The notes beneath the pieces were generated by a model. It was not told where the DNA came from and made no database searches. It saw nothing but the letters and a program-made list of their open reading frames with translations. The position numbers and the translations under genes were made by a program. From an uncultured Gemmatimonadota bacterium (GTDB lineage Bacteria; Gemmatimonadota; Gemmatimonadetes; Gemmatimonadales; Gemmatimonadaceae): 14,816 nt of DNA. The DNA lies in the NCBI GenBank assembly GCA_946887155.1, contig CAMPKM010000026.1, forward strand, positions 1 to 14,816, in the 5' to 3' direction. Positions 1 through 8,211 of the stretch are shown in pieces (within the stretch, counting starts at the first letter, position 1; each line of letters starts with the position of its first letter).

Positions 1-606
1 GAGACCCGGAAGACAGGGGAAGCGGATGTGCAGGCAGCGCCGGCAGCGGCGCCAGTGCCACCGCCGTCCCAGGCTGCCGCGCAGGCCCCGAAAGCCCCGT
101 TCACGGCGCCCTATGTGGCGCCATCGGTTGCGCCTTCCCCCGCTGCATCGGTCGCACCCGCGTCCGCGCCGGTCCAGGTATCGGCGGTGGTGGGGGGTTC
201 TTCCGCTCACGGTCCGAGGCAGGTCTTTTTTGAGGACGTCGAAGTCAGGCGGAGCCGGGCGAAGGGGATTTCGTGCCGTGTGACCCTGAGGAAGGGTGAC
301 CAGTCCTACACGGGTGAAGCCGAAGGAATGGAGAATGAGCGCACGCGAGTGGAGTTGGCGGCGCGAGCGGCATTGAAGGCGATAGCGGAACTGGATTCGA
401 GTGCGCGCGTGCTGGACCTGGGAGGAGCGCGCCTTGTTGAGGCATTTGATCGTGAGTTTGCGTTTGCAGCGGTGACGGCGCAGTTGGCTCGTGAGACCGT
501 GTTGTTGACCGGGACGTGTGAGGTACGAGAGAGCCCGGAGACGGCGTGTGTACTGGCGGTGCTGGATGCGACGAACCGGTGGCTGTTGCACCCCCGGCGC
601 GGATGA
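1..606 (+). CDS. Hypothetical protein, C-terminal part (Pro/Ala-rich linker plus duplicated small domain)
   Basis: The frame is open to the window edge, so the gene probably begins upstream; a GTG at 28 is an alternative start (192 aa) but has no clear ribosome site. Counting from that GTG, residues 1-60 are almost entirely Ala, Pro, Val and Ser, a disordered linker. Residues about 67-122 and 127-187 look like two copies of one alpha/beta unit: each has a short strand, a V-T strand, a T-G-x-x-E turn (TGEAEG, TGTCEV) and a closing Ala-rich helix (AARAALKAI, LAVLDATNRWL). I do not recognise the family with certainty and give no function. The linker suggests that the missing N-terminal part is a separate domain. 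The ORF is confident; the role is unknown. Confidence 0.7.
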   Translation, partial: ETRKTGEADVQAAPAAAPVPPPSQAAAQAPKAPFTAPYVAPSVAPSPAASVAPASAPVQVSAVVGGSSAHGPRQVFFEDVEVRRSRAKGISCRVTLRKGDQSYTGEAEGMENERTRVELAARAALKAIAELDSSARVLDLGGARLVEAFDREFAFAAVTAQLARETVLLTGTCEVRESPETACVLAVLDATNRWLLHPRRG

Positions 607-916
607 TGAGCGCCTAACGGGTCTTCGGCGCGCCGGCGGTGAGTGACCCGTGACGGAGCGTACGACCGAAGGACCTGAAGACCAAAATCGAAATTACGCC
701 CCCCATTTCCGCTAAAGAGCGAAGTAGAGCGGGAATGGAAGAGTAGGTGAGCGGAGCCGACCAGAGGACGCATACTCGCGAGAGTATGACTTTGCCCCAA
801 GGGAGGTGACGCCGAATGATTACTTGGATCCTTTCATACCTGACGTCTTGGGTTAGCTGGGTCTAGTTAGGAAGTGGGGGGCCACTCTTAGCAACATCCT
901 GTACTCAATTAGTCGA
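607..916. other. Non-coding gap with several hairpins
   Basis: There is no convincing ORF in 310 bases. Inverted repeats seen: ACGGGTC (617-623) with GACCCGT (645-651), around the palindrome CGGCGCGCCG (626-635); an alternative GGTCTTC (620-626) with GAAGACC (677-683); CCATTTCCGC (703-712) with GCGGGAATGG (729-738), 10 bp with one G-U and a 16-nt loop; CATACTC (771-777) with GAGTATG (782-788), closing a GCGA tetraloop of the GNRA type; and CCCAAG (796-801) with CTTGGG (847-852). No T-tract follows the first hairpin, so it is a poor classical terminator. The region could be the 3' end of the upstream transcript, a long leader of the HD-GYP gene, or a small structured RNA. I could not match it to a known riboswitch, including the c-di-GMP classes. 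Confidence 0.45.
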
Positions 917-2329
917 TTGTCAGAATCACCTTCGTTACCCACTGAGCTTCCATTTCGTTTGCAGCCGCGCCCTTGGGCGCGGCTGAGCGAGCGCGCTCGA
1001 TCATCCACCCTCGGGAAGGAAGGATCTAGGCGGGTCGCGCTGTTTGTCACGCTTGTGGCATTCGCAGCGATCTTGGCGACCGTTCTAATAAGCCTCAACA
1101 GGTCAGCCTTACCGTCCGGCAGTTTGCCGATAGCGCTAACACTCGTTGCGCTCGGCTTCGCAGCGGAATTTCATTCCTTCAATCAATCGAAGGAGGCTGC
1201 TGGTTCGGCGGCTCTGATTCCATTCACCGCGGCAACGCTGGTTGCGCCCGACCTTTTGACGGTCTTGTTCGTCGCTGCTGCGGACTTGAGCGTTCAGCTG
1301 ATCAACCGTCGTAACCTGCTAAAAACGGTCTTTAATCCGGCTCAGCACGTCTTGTCGCTCGGAATCGCGATCGCGGTGTTCAAAGCCTTTGGTGGACTGC
1401 CTTTCACTGCACTGCCCAACGGCTCATTCTGGAACGCAGTTCGTAGTCAGGTTCTGCCCAGCACGCTATTAGTTGGTGCGATTCTGACCGTCAATTCGGT
1501 TTGCGTCAGCGGTGCGATAGCACGTAGCTCGGGAAAGCAATTCGTTCCGATATGGTTCAATCATGTGAAGATGGCGCTGCCTACGCTTCTGATAAGCATT
1601 GTCGTTGCTTTTTATCTCGCCTGGTTGAGTGTAAACCTTGGAATCGTTGGTACCGCCGGAATGGCGCTTCCAATCATCGCCGTTCGTCAGCTCTACCGAA
1701 CGACCGTTGAGTTGGCCACTGTCACTCAGGAACTCTTGGAGTTGATGGTTGCTGCAATCGAAGCTCGGGACGCCTACACGTCCGGTCATAGCAGACGAGT
1801 TGCTAAAGCTTCCGAAATCATAGCCCGTGCAATTGGGCTTAGCCCTGCGGAAGTGGAGCGAGTGTCAGTCGCAGCCCTGTTACACGATGTCGGCAAGATC
1901 GATGAGAAGTTTGGGCCAATCCTCGCGAAAGAGGGTCGCCTAACGCCTGAAGAATGGGAGATTATGAAGCGACATCCCATTCGTGGCTCTGAACTCGTTG
2001 GCTTGCTCTCGAGCCTGAGAGATATCGTTGCTCCGGTTCGTCACCATCACGAAAACTGGGATGGAACTGGATATCCGGATGGTTTGAAGGAAGAAGCAAT
2101 ACCACTCGCGAGCAGAATAATCATGTTCGCGGACACTCTTGATGCCATCACGACAGACAGGCCTTATCGGAAGGCACTGAGTATTGAAGAGGCTAGGTCT
2201 GAATTCCTTCGTTTCCGAGCAAAGCAGTTTGACCCGGCTATCTGTGATCGAGTAGTGTCGAGCGAAGTTTGGTCCGAGTTGTACGAGACTTTCGTTTCAG
2301 AATCTCGCAGGATGCAAAAGGCCTCTTAG
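917..2329 (+). CDS. Membrane-anchored HD-GYP domain phosphodiesterase
   Basis: 470 aa. The N-terminal half has about six hydrophobic segments between residues 42 and 255, followed by a short helical linker and an HD-GYP domain (about 275-465). The HD-GYP signature is intact: H291 in SGHS, H323-D324 in LLHDVGKI, the HP of MKRHP, HHE at 377-379, then DGTGYPDG, and the SRI...D...TDRPYR segment. Proteins of this family hydrolyse cyclic di-GMP (some cyclic GMP-AMP), so a membrane sensor that lowers a cyclic dinucleotide is the natural reading; the signal is unknown. The start is TTG: it is the only usual start codon between the in-frame stop at 854 and the coding region, and it has no Shine-Dalgarno. 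Hand-counted lines of this gene are about 53-57% GC, well below the atp genes. It ends 33 nt from the convergent regulator. Confidence 0.88.
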   Translation: MSESPSLPTELPFRLQPRPWARLSERARSSTLGKEGSRRVALFVTLVAFAAILATVLISLNRSALPSGSLPIALTLVALGFAAEFHSFNQSKEAAGSAALIPFTAATLVAPDLLTVLFVAAADLSVQLINRRNLLKTVFNPAQHVLSLGIAIAVFKAFGGLPFTALPNGSFWNAVRSQVLPSTLLVGAILTVNSVCVSGAIARSSGKQFVPIWFNHVKMALPTLLISIVVAFYLAWLSVNLGIVGTAGMALPIIAVRQLYRTTVELATVTQELLELMVAAIEARDAYTSGHSRRVAKASEIIARAIGLSPAEVERVSVAALLHDVGKIDEKFGPILAKEGRLTPEEWEIMKRHPIRGSELVGLLSSLRDIVAPVRHHHENWDGTGYPDGLKEEAIPLASRIIMFADTLDAITTDRPYRKALSIEEARSEFLRFRAKQFDPAICDRVVSSEVWSELYETFVSESRRMQKAS

Positions 2330-2362
2330 ATCGGCATCGACGCCAGAGTTGAACGATTCGCA

Positions 2363-5300
2363 TCAGCTTGCCGTCGTATTGAAATGCGCGAATTGCTCTC
2401 CTATGCCGAGTTGGACCAAAACGCGTGTTAGAGACGGTAATAGCGGCGTACGCTCACGGCGCCCGTTATGAAGATACTCCTCTAACAACGATCGTGCTTC
2501 GTGTCGCCTTTCTTGGCGAATGTTCGCATCTGCCAGGACTGCGAATGCGAAATCGAGGTCACAGCGATTTCGGCTGATTGGCTGAAACGCAAGGACTCTG
2601 GATACCTGGTCATCAATCAATTCGCCACTAACCAGGCGGCGAGCTAGTTCCAACACCTCAATGTTCAAACGGGGACGGCTTGCCTGCCGGAAAGGTGCCA
2701 GCACACTCTCCGGGATCGTGACGTTTGCCAGTGGAGTCTCTGACGCTATTTCGAATGCCAAACGGACTCGCACACTGTACTCAGCAGCTTGTGAATAGAA
2801 GGTTGAGTGGATTGAATTGATCTTCTTCATTGACTCTATGTGCTCTGTCACGTCGTCGTAGGCTGCTTCATAGAGTCCAAGGTCACACAATAGTTCGACA
2901 CAATAGACGTACTCGAGATTAAGATCCAGGCGCCTAAAAATGTCCTGCGCCTCTCGAAGCGCTTCCTTTGCCGTCTGTTGTGGGCCAAAACGAACTAATC
3001 CCCCCGCTGCGCGCCGAAGAAGAACGGCTCTAGTTACCGGATGCTTAACACGGCGTGTAACATCCACAAGGTCAACCAGAAGTGCTGGCAGGCGCTTAGC
3101 ATCGCCGAAGGTCGAATGGTAAACGGCTTCTATGGTGAGTGAATCAATCCGCTGGCGTATCGACTTTGGCTTTAGATTCGCTACGGCACCGTAAATGTCT
3201 CTCGCTTCCTTCTCGTCGGCGTCGTTTTCTGCCCTGATGAGTGCAAGCACGGCAGCTGCGAAGCGGTGCCCCAAGGTAGCTGCCGGTGATCGCATGCATT
3301 CCAGAATTCCAGACGGCAAGCTGCAAAAGGTTTCAGCCGTCGAGAAGTGTGCTTCGTGAGAAAAGAATTCGATACAGGAATGGCGCGGCGCTGGCTGCCC
3401 GATGTTCTCGTGCGCTCGCTTCCACCTGTCCATTACGCGGTGTAGCTGATCCCAATCCCGAAGCATTCGGGCAGCGACAGCTTGGCCACGTAGAGACTGC
3501 AGAACGTCGTTGGAATCGGTAGCATTCGCTTCCACGTCCGCCAAGACTGTAGCAGCATCGCGGACCAGGCCAATGGCTAAAAGTCGCCGGGCGAGGGCAA
3601 TGGCCATGCGAATACCGATTCGAACCGATCCAGCACTTCGCCAATGATGAACACACTCCCACAGCAGTCCTACTCCAGCTTCTCGCCGCGCCTCACGTCC
3701 CAATGCGCGTGCCGCCCGGCGGTGGAGTAGAACTCGAGCAGCCGTTGGTGTCCGTTCTAACACAGCCTCGCGAATTGAGTCGTGTCGACAGTTCGTTCCA
3801 GTATCAGTCGGAGAAAGCATGCCGGCAGCGTGCAATTCTGTTAGAGCGCCGAGAACGTCGCTGGTCTTGCGTTCTACGATTCGTTGAACGCGTTCTACAT
3901 TAGAGCTCAATCCGAGCACAGCTGCAGCGCGTAGCACGGTCAATGCTATCGGGGATAGCCGACGCAAGCGATCTTCCAGCAACGCCTGCACCGTGATAGG
4001 AAGGTCGTCATGCAACAGATCCGACCGATGCCGCAGCAGCTCGACAAGGAAGAATGGATTTCCTCCTGAGAGCTGGATGATTCGATCGCGCGTCGATTCG
4101 TCGACGTTGTCTTCATTCGCGGCGCAGAAACGGTTTACCAGCAGATCGCAACTTGCGTCGGTGAGCGGGAGCAAGTCGTGCACCGTGCTCGTACTCATCA
4201 ACCGTCCAAACCGCTCAGCATCCGACGGCTCCGGCTGACGCATCGTGAACAGCAACAGCAGCGGACGGGCGGCGTGTGTCCGTAACGCATCCTGCAAGAT
4301 CGCCTGGCTCTGCGCATCGAGCTGGTGCGCATCGTCCACGTGAATCACCAGCGGCCCTTCGGACAATACCGCGTCCAGCACATCCAGAATCGACCAGCGC
4401 ACCATCGCGAACCGCGCTTCACCATCGGTGTCGAGCGAGAGCGATGGCTCGCGTACCGACAGCGGCGATGACATCTCACGGAGACACTCGAGGGCCGCCG
4501 GCGCGCCGCCGATCGCGCCAGGCATCTGCAGTAGACCGTCGACCAGCTCGCTCACCGCGAACAATGCCTGCGTACGACTGCTGGGCTGCGTACCGATCGT
4601 CAACAAACGCGCGCCCTGCAACTCGGCCATCCGGCAGCATTCGTACGCGAGACGCGTCTTTCCCACGCCGGCGGATCCGGTCACGACGTACGACATCGCC
4701 CGATTTCCCTTGAGCTTCTGGAATGCCGACAGGATGCGCTCCACGTCTTGCTCGCGCCCAATCATTGGCAGCTCGATCGCCGCCTGGCTCCGACGGATCA
4801 GGCGATCCGAGATGCGCTCGCGCAGGAGGCTGGCCGGAACCCGTAGCTCCGGCTGGTAGCCACCGATCTCGCCCTTGTACCGGTCGATGAGTCCCACGGC
4901 TTCCGCCTTGCCGCCGGCGAGCGCGACCGACTCGGCCAGCGCGAGCGTCGCTTCCTCATTCAGCGGGTCGAGTTGAAGACAGAATCGGCAGAGTCGCTCG
5001 ACGTCCGCATAACGACCGCGGGCTCGCATCTCGCTGATCGCCCTGACGAGCCCCCGCCGGATCCGGCTTCCCACCTCTACACGGAAATCCTCGATCCAGC
5101 GGGCGAACGGCCGCGAAAAGCGCGGCGCGTAGCCGGGAAGTACCGACACGTCCGTCAACCGCAGAAACGCCGCCGGCGGTGCACCATCGGCAGTGACCTG
5201 CGCGAAGTCTGCGTCGACAAAATGCGCATCGAGGACAATCGTGCGAGGGTTGGTCCGGACCGCCACGCCGAGGACGCGCAACCGGTACAGGGCCTGACGC

Positions 5301-5500
5301 AGACAGTGACGTCCGGCCTCGAGGGTGTGCGTCGGCCAGAAGAGGCGAGCCATCTCGTCGCGCGAAATGTCTCGGCCGGCCTGCGTGCAGAAGTACAGCG
5401 CGAGCCCGAATTGAAGGTCGGACTCGGGCGTGATACGAATGCCTTTGGTATGGATCTCAGCCTGGCCGAGTATCCGGCAGCGGACGGTTGAGAGCGTCAC
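2363..5500 (-). CDS. SARP/AfsR-type transcriptional regulator with AAA ATPase and long C-terminal repeat region
   Basis: 1045 aa, GTG start at 5500 with AAGGAA a few bases upstream. Residues about 5-95 resemble the winged-helix DNA-binding domain of SARP regulators, and 96-235 the bacterial transcriptional activation domain (helical, with CLQLDPLNEEA typical of its TPR-like repeats). An AAA_16-type NTPase follows: a conserved IGRE entry at 247-250, Walker A GSAGVGKT (275-282) and Walker B LVIHVDDAH (384-392). The rest, to 1045, is helical and Ala/Leu/Arg-rich as in the TPR arms of MalT/AfsR-like STAND proteins; no C-terminal LuxR helix-turn-helix is seen. Such proteins are ATP-gated switches that recruit polymerase at target promoters. 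GC falls from about 72% near 4500 to about 45% near 2800, so the C-terminal 600 residues differ in composition from the N-terminal part. The target genes are unknown; autoregulation is suggested by the leader. Confidence 0.88.
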   Translation of the reverse strand: MTLSTVRCRILGQAEIHTKGIRITPESDLQFGLALYFCTQAGRDISRDEMARLFWPTHTLEAGRHCLRQALYRLRVLGVAVRTNPRTIVLDAHFVDADFAQVTADGAPPAAFLRLTDVSVLPGYAPRFSRPFARWIEDFRVEVGSRIRRGLVRAISEMRARGRYADVERLCRFCLQLDPLNEEATLALAESVALAGGKAEAVGLIDRYKGEIGGYQPELRVPASLLRERISDRLIRRSQAAIELPMIGREQDVERILSAFQKLKGNRAMSYVVTGSAGVGKTRLAYECCRMAELQGARLLTIGTQPSSRTQALFAVSELVDGLLQMPGAIGGAPAALECLREMSSPLSVREPSLSLDTDGEARFAMVRWSILDVLDAVLSEGPLVIHVDDAHQLDAQSQAILQDALRTHAARPLLLLFTMRQPEPSDAERFGRLMSTSTVHDLLPLTDASCDLLVNRFCAANEDNVDESTRDRIIQLSGGNPFFLVELLRHRSDLLHDDLPITVQALLEDRLRRLSPIALTVLRAAAVLGLSSNVERVQRIVERKTSDVLGALTELHAAGMLSPTDTGTNCRHDSIREAVLERTPTAARVLLHRRAARALGREARREAGVGLLWECVHHWRSAGSVRIGIRMAIALARRLLAIGLVRDAATVLADVEANATDSNDVLQSLRGQAVAARMLRDWDQLHRVMDRWKRAHENIGQPAPRHSCIEFFSHEAHFSTAETFCSLPSGILECMRSPAATLGHRFAAAVLALIRAENDADEKEARDIYGAVANLKPKSIRQRIDSLTIEAVYHSTFGDAKRLPALLVDLVDVTRRVKHPVTRAVLLRRAAGGLVRFGPQQTAKEALREAQDIFRRLDLNLEYVYCVELLCDLGLYEAAYDDVTEHIESMKKINSIHSTFYSQAAEYSVRVRLAFEIASETPLANVTIPESVLAPFRQASRPRLNIEVLELARRLVSGELIDDQVSRVLAFQPISRNRCDLDFAFAVLADANIRQERRHEARSLLEEYLHNGRRERTPLLPSLTRVLVQLGIGEQFAHFNTTAS

Positions 5501-5534
5501 GGTTCCTTGAAGTACGGCGCGAATCGGAACCGTG
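5498..5534 (-). promoter_or_regulatory. Inverted repeat that covers the start codon and ribosome site of the SARP gene
   Basis: CACGGTTCC (5498-5506) and GGAACCGTG (5526-5534) are perfect 9-bp inverted repeats with a 19-nt loop. In the minus-strand mRNA the 3' arm contains both the GGAA of the ribosome site and the GTG start codon, so a folded leader would hide the initiation region. It may instead be a dyad operator. What is seen is the repeat; the function is inferred. Confidence 0.55.
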
Positions 5535-5542
5535 CAACCGCA

Positions 5543-5560
5543 GCGTCACCTGAGCGTCAC
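5543..5560 (-). promoter_or_regulatory. Heptamer direct repeats upstream of the SARP gene (possible SARP operator)
   Basis: On the minus strand GTGACGC occurs twice, at 5560-5554 and 5549-5543, separated by TCAG, which gives an 11-bp period. A third copy lies over the start codon (5500-5494). Streptomyces SARP proteins classically bind heptamer direct repeats spaced 11 bp (7 + 4), so this arrangement fits a site for the adjacent regulator itself. No good -10 box is visible just downstream. Confidence 0.45.
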
Positions 5561-5649
5561 ATGGGTCGCGTCCTGGACGCTGTCTAAATCACCGCAACTA
5601 TCAGCTTGGTAACGTCTTACCGCGCCTGACCACCACCGTCGCGCACAGG

Positions 5650-6210
5650 TCAGTCGAGGACATGGACGAAGTAGTCGGTCAGGTCGATTTCCAGCGAAGG
5701 CAACGCAGGATCTGGGTGCCAACCAAGTTTTTCACGGATGATTGCCGGACGTTCATCATCGGGACGCCATCGCTCGACAACCCGCGCGTCGAGATCGACG
5801 ATCCAGTACTCGGGGACGTTTTCGTCCTGCAGGACAATCCGCTTCTCGACGCGATCAGCCCGAGCCGTTGAAGGAGAGATGACCTCGGCCGAGAGCAGGA
5901 GCGACGTGACTTCGTTCCACGATCGGATCTGCCGGCCTTCTATCAGGGGGACGACAAAGACGTCGGGCTGCAGCACCCTGTGTTCAGAAAACTCGATGTC
6001 CGCAGGCGAAATCATCGCCTCGCCGATCTGATGTTGCCGGCAGTATGGAGTCAGGATCTCCAGAAGTGCTGCCACCGCCCGCTGGTGCAATGCCGAAGGG
6101 GCGGGGCTCACGAACAGCACTCCGTCCAGTACCTCGTAACGGTTCCCGTCGTCGGGCAGTGCCCGAACCATATCGGCGGTCCACCCAGTTTGTTGCGCAG
6201 GCATGCCCAT
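5650..6210 (-). CDS. Uma2 family (DUF820) restriction-endonuclease-like protein
   Basis: 186 aa from the ATG at 6210; an in-frame ATG at 6264 would add 18 residues. I prefer 6210 because the protein then begins MGMP, exactly like its divergent neighbour, and has the usual family length. Family features: RYEVLDG with E26, the SPAPS...H turn with H42, QPD with D83, AEVISPST with E109, DRVEK with K123, and the PEYWIVD strand. These make up a PD-(D/E)XK nuclease-like core. Members are common in cyanobacteria and other free-living bacteria, and their cellular role is not settled. No Shine-Dalgarno is seen, but a perfect palindrome, AGCGTACGCT, lies immediately upstream of the start. Confidence 0.85.
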   Translation of the reverse strand: MGMPAQQTGWTADMVRALPDDGNRYEVLDGVLFVSPAPSALHQRAVAALLEILTPYCRQHQIGEAMISPADIEFSEHRVLQPDVFVVPLIEGRQIRSWNEVTSLLLSAEVISPSTARADRVEKRIVLQDENVPEYWIVDLDARVVERWRPDDERPAIIREKLGWHPDPALPSLEIDLTDYFVHVLD

Positions 6211-6220
6211 AGCGTACGCT
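6211..6220. promoter_or_regulatory. 10-bp perfect palindrome abutting the Uma2 start
   Basis: AGCGTACGCT is self-complementary and lies directly before the ATG at 6210 of the minus-strand gene, inside the 234-bp region between the two divergent Uma2 genes. It could be an operator. A 10-mer palindrome can also arise by chance, and I see no convincing -35/-10 pair in this gap. Confidence 0.25.
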
Positions 6221-6444
6221 CGGCTCGGCGTGACCAACAAGCGAACATACGCCGAGGATGGCATCGCGCGTGGCAGGTCGCTTCATCCTGACAACGCGTG
6301 TCCGATCATTTCCGCGCGGGGGTCGTGTTCCGGCGCAAGCGTAACAGTGATCAGACCTGCGGCCTCACGATGATGGTCGCGCGCCGCGAGAACGCAGATC
6401 CATCTGGTGACCACTTGTTTTTGGTTTCCGAAGCCGAGCAGAGT

Positions 6445-7023
6445 ATGGGCATGCCTTTCTCCAGCGCGCGTCGTTGGACCTACGAGGAAGTACTCGCCCT
6501 CGTCGACGAGCAGGAAGATCGCTCCGTCCGCTACGAGTACGCCGACGCAGAGCTGCTAGTGACGCCTGCCCCCGGCGGATATCACCAGCGCATCATCCTG
6601 GAGCTGTTTCGCCTTCTCGACCCGTATGTGCGCCAGTACGGGCTGGGTGAGGTTCGACTCGGCCCGTCGCCTGTTGCACTGATCGAGCGGACGATCGTCC
6701 AGCCTGACCTGTTCGTCGTCCCTTCAATAGAAGGCAAGCGGCCACGGGCCGACACGCCGGTCACGAGTGCGCTGGTCGTGGTCGAGGTGCTTTCGAAAGG
6801 CTCACATCGGCATGATCGCCTGACGAAGCGCTATCTCTACCAGCGGGCCGGGGTTCCCGAGTACTGGATCGTGGATCAGGATACGCAGGTCGTCGAACGG
6901 TGGCGCCCGGGGACCGACCGTCCCGAAATCCTCGAAGCGGGGCTCCATTGGCATCCAGTGCCGGCGATCGATCCCCTGGTCGTCGATCTCGTCGCGCTCT
7001 TCCGCAGTACGCTCGACGATTGA
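6445..7023 (+). CDS. Uma2 family (DUF820) restriction-endonuclease-like protein, second copy
   Basis: 192 aa from the ATG at 6445. The frame stays open upstream to 6298, but that stretch has no family similarity. It is a paralogue of the divergent neighbour: same MGMP start, RYEYADAE (E31), PAPGGYHQ (H47), QPDLFVVPSIEG (D88), VVEVLS (E114), DRLTK (K128), PEYWIVD and VVERWRP. The usual SPST after the catalytic Glu is SKGS here, a small departure from the family pattern. The predicted activity is nuclease-like and the role unknown. It ends 22 nt before the stop of the convergent moxR gene, with no obvious terminator between them. Confidence 0.85.
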   Translation: MGMPFSSARRWTYEEVLALVDEQEDRSVRYEYADAELLVTPAPGGYHQRIILELFRLLDPYVRQYGLGEVRLGPSPVALIERTIVQPDLFVVPSIEGKRPRADTPVTSALVVVEVLSKGSHRHDRLTKRYLYQRAGVPEYWIVDQDTQVVERWRPGTDRPEILEAGLHWHPVPAIDPLVVDLVALFRSTLDD

Positions 7024-7045
7024 TTCATCCCCGCGGCCTTCCGGT

Positions 7046-8203
7046 CTACTTCCCCTTCAGTACCTGTTCGACGAGGTTGTCCGCGCCCACGCCTTCGGCT
7101 TCGGCCTGGAAGTTGAGCACCACGCGGTGACGCAGGATCGCCATCGCGATTGCGCGGATGTCGTCCAGGTCGGGCACCGACCGGCCATCCATCGCCGCGC
7201 GGGCCTTGGCGCCTAACACCAGGTACTGCGAGGCGCGCGGGCCGGCGCCGTAGCTCAGGAACTTGCGGATGTCGGCGGGCGCGTTAGGGTCGCCGGGACG
7301 CGTCGAGCGGGCGATCTGCACGGCGTACTTCACCAGCGTCGGCGGCGCCGGGATCCGCCTGACGAGATGCTGCAGCGCCAGCACCTCCTCGCCGGACAAC
7401 ACGGGCTGGATCTGGGCCTCGGTATCAGTCGTGGTCCAGGAGACGATCCGCTCCTCCTCTTCTATGGAGGGGTAGTGGACCCGCAGCTCGAACATGAACC
7501 GGTCGAGCTGGGCCTCGGGCAACGGATACGTCGCTTCCTGCTCGATCGGGTTCTGCGTCGCCAGCACGAAGAACGGCGCCGGCAGCTTGTAGGTCTGACC
7601 GGCCACCGTGACCGTGCGCTCCTGCATGGCCTGCAGCAGCGCGGCCTGCGTCTTTGGCGGCGCCCGGTTGATTTCGTCCGCGAGGACGACGTTCCCGAAG
7701 ATCGGCCCCTTCACGAACTTGAACACGCGCTTCCCCGTCGCGTGATCCTCTTCCAGCAGTTCGGTACCGGTGATGTCACTCGGCATCAGGTCGGGCGTGA
7801 ACTGCACGCGCGAGAACTGGAGGTCGAGCGCCTCGGAGACAGTCTGCACGAGCAGCGTCTTCGCGAGACCCGGCACCCCGACGATCATCACGTGACCGCC
7901 CGCCAGGATGGCCGCGACCAGGTTTTCGACGACGTCCTGATGGCCGACGATCTTCCGGCCGATCTGCTGGGTAAGTGCCTTACGAGCAACCGCAAGTTTC
8001 TGCAGCAGCTCGAGGTCCTTTTCGTCGGTGCGTGTGGGAGCGGCCTGGGTGGTCACGTCGTCGGGGTCGGAAAGATTTGGAGCCGGTGAAGTTAAGGCGC
8101 GGTTCACCGGCTCGGGCAGAGGCCTGAACTGAAAAGTTGCCAGGTTGACGGGTCCGGCCGGCACAGCAGTTCTGTCCAGCGACTGCCCGCCAACCCTGTT
8201 CAA
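7046..8203 (-). CDS. MoxR family AAA+ ATPase
   Basis: 385 aa with a TTG start at 8203, 8 nt after the stop of the lipoprotein gene. A GTG at residue 50 (8056) would give 336 aa, closer to the usual family length, so the first 49 low-complexity residues may not be translated. Motifs: IVGHQ at 85-89, Walker A GVPGLAKT (109-116), Walker B VVLADEINR (172-180), sensor 1 ATQNP ending in N218, the PLPEAQLDRF pore/arginine-finger region, and the C-terminal lid ending in RHRVVLNFQAEAEG. MoxR ATPases are chaperone-like and usually act with a DUF58/von Willebrand A protein encoded beside them. No such partner lies in this window: the next gene downstream is a convergent Uma2. Confidence 0.9.
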   Translation of the reverse strand: MNRVGGQSLDRTAVPAGPVNLATFQFRPLPEPVNRALTSPAPNLSDPDDVTTQAAPTRTDEKDLELLQKLAVARKALTQQIGRKIVGHQDVVENLVAAILAGGHVMIVGVPGLAKTLLVQTVSEALDLQFSRVQFTPDLMPSDITGTELLEEDHATGKRVFKFVKGPIFGNVVLADEINRAPPKTQAALLQAMQERTVTVAGQTYKLPAPFFVLATQNPIEQEATYPLPEAQLDRFMFELRVHYPSIEEEERIVSWTTTDTEAQIQPVLSGEEVLALQHLVRRIPAPPTLVKYAVQIARSTRPGDPNAPADIRKFLSYGAGPRASQYLVLGAKARAAMDGRSVPDLDDIRAIAMAILRHRVVLNFQAEAEGVGADNLVEQVLKGK

Positions 8204-8211
8204 CTCATCAA

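Noticed and set aside
612..651. GCCTAAC followed by a hairpin as a possible attC
   Set aside because: There is no GTTRRRY at the far end of the stem.
640..860. Group II intron 3' end or c-di-GMP riboswitch
   Set aside because: No domain V-like AGC...GUU helix and no recognisable GEMM core could be found.
3286..4859. Several plus-strand ORFs opposite the SARP gene
   Set aside because: Arg/Ser/Pro-rich composition without motifs; shadows of the minus-strand gene.
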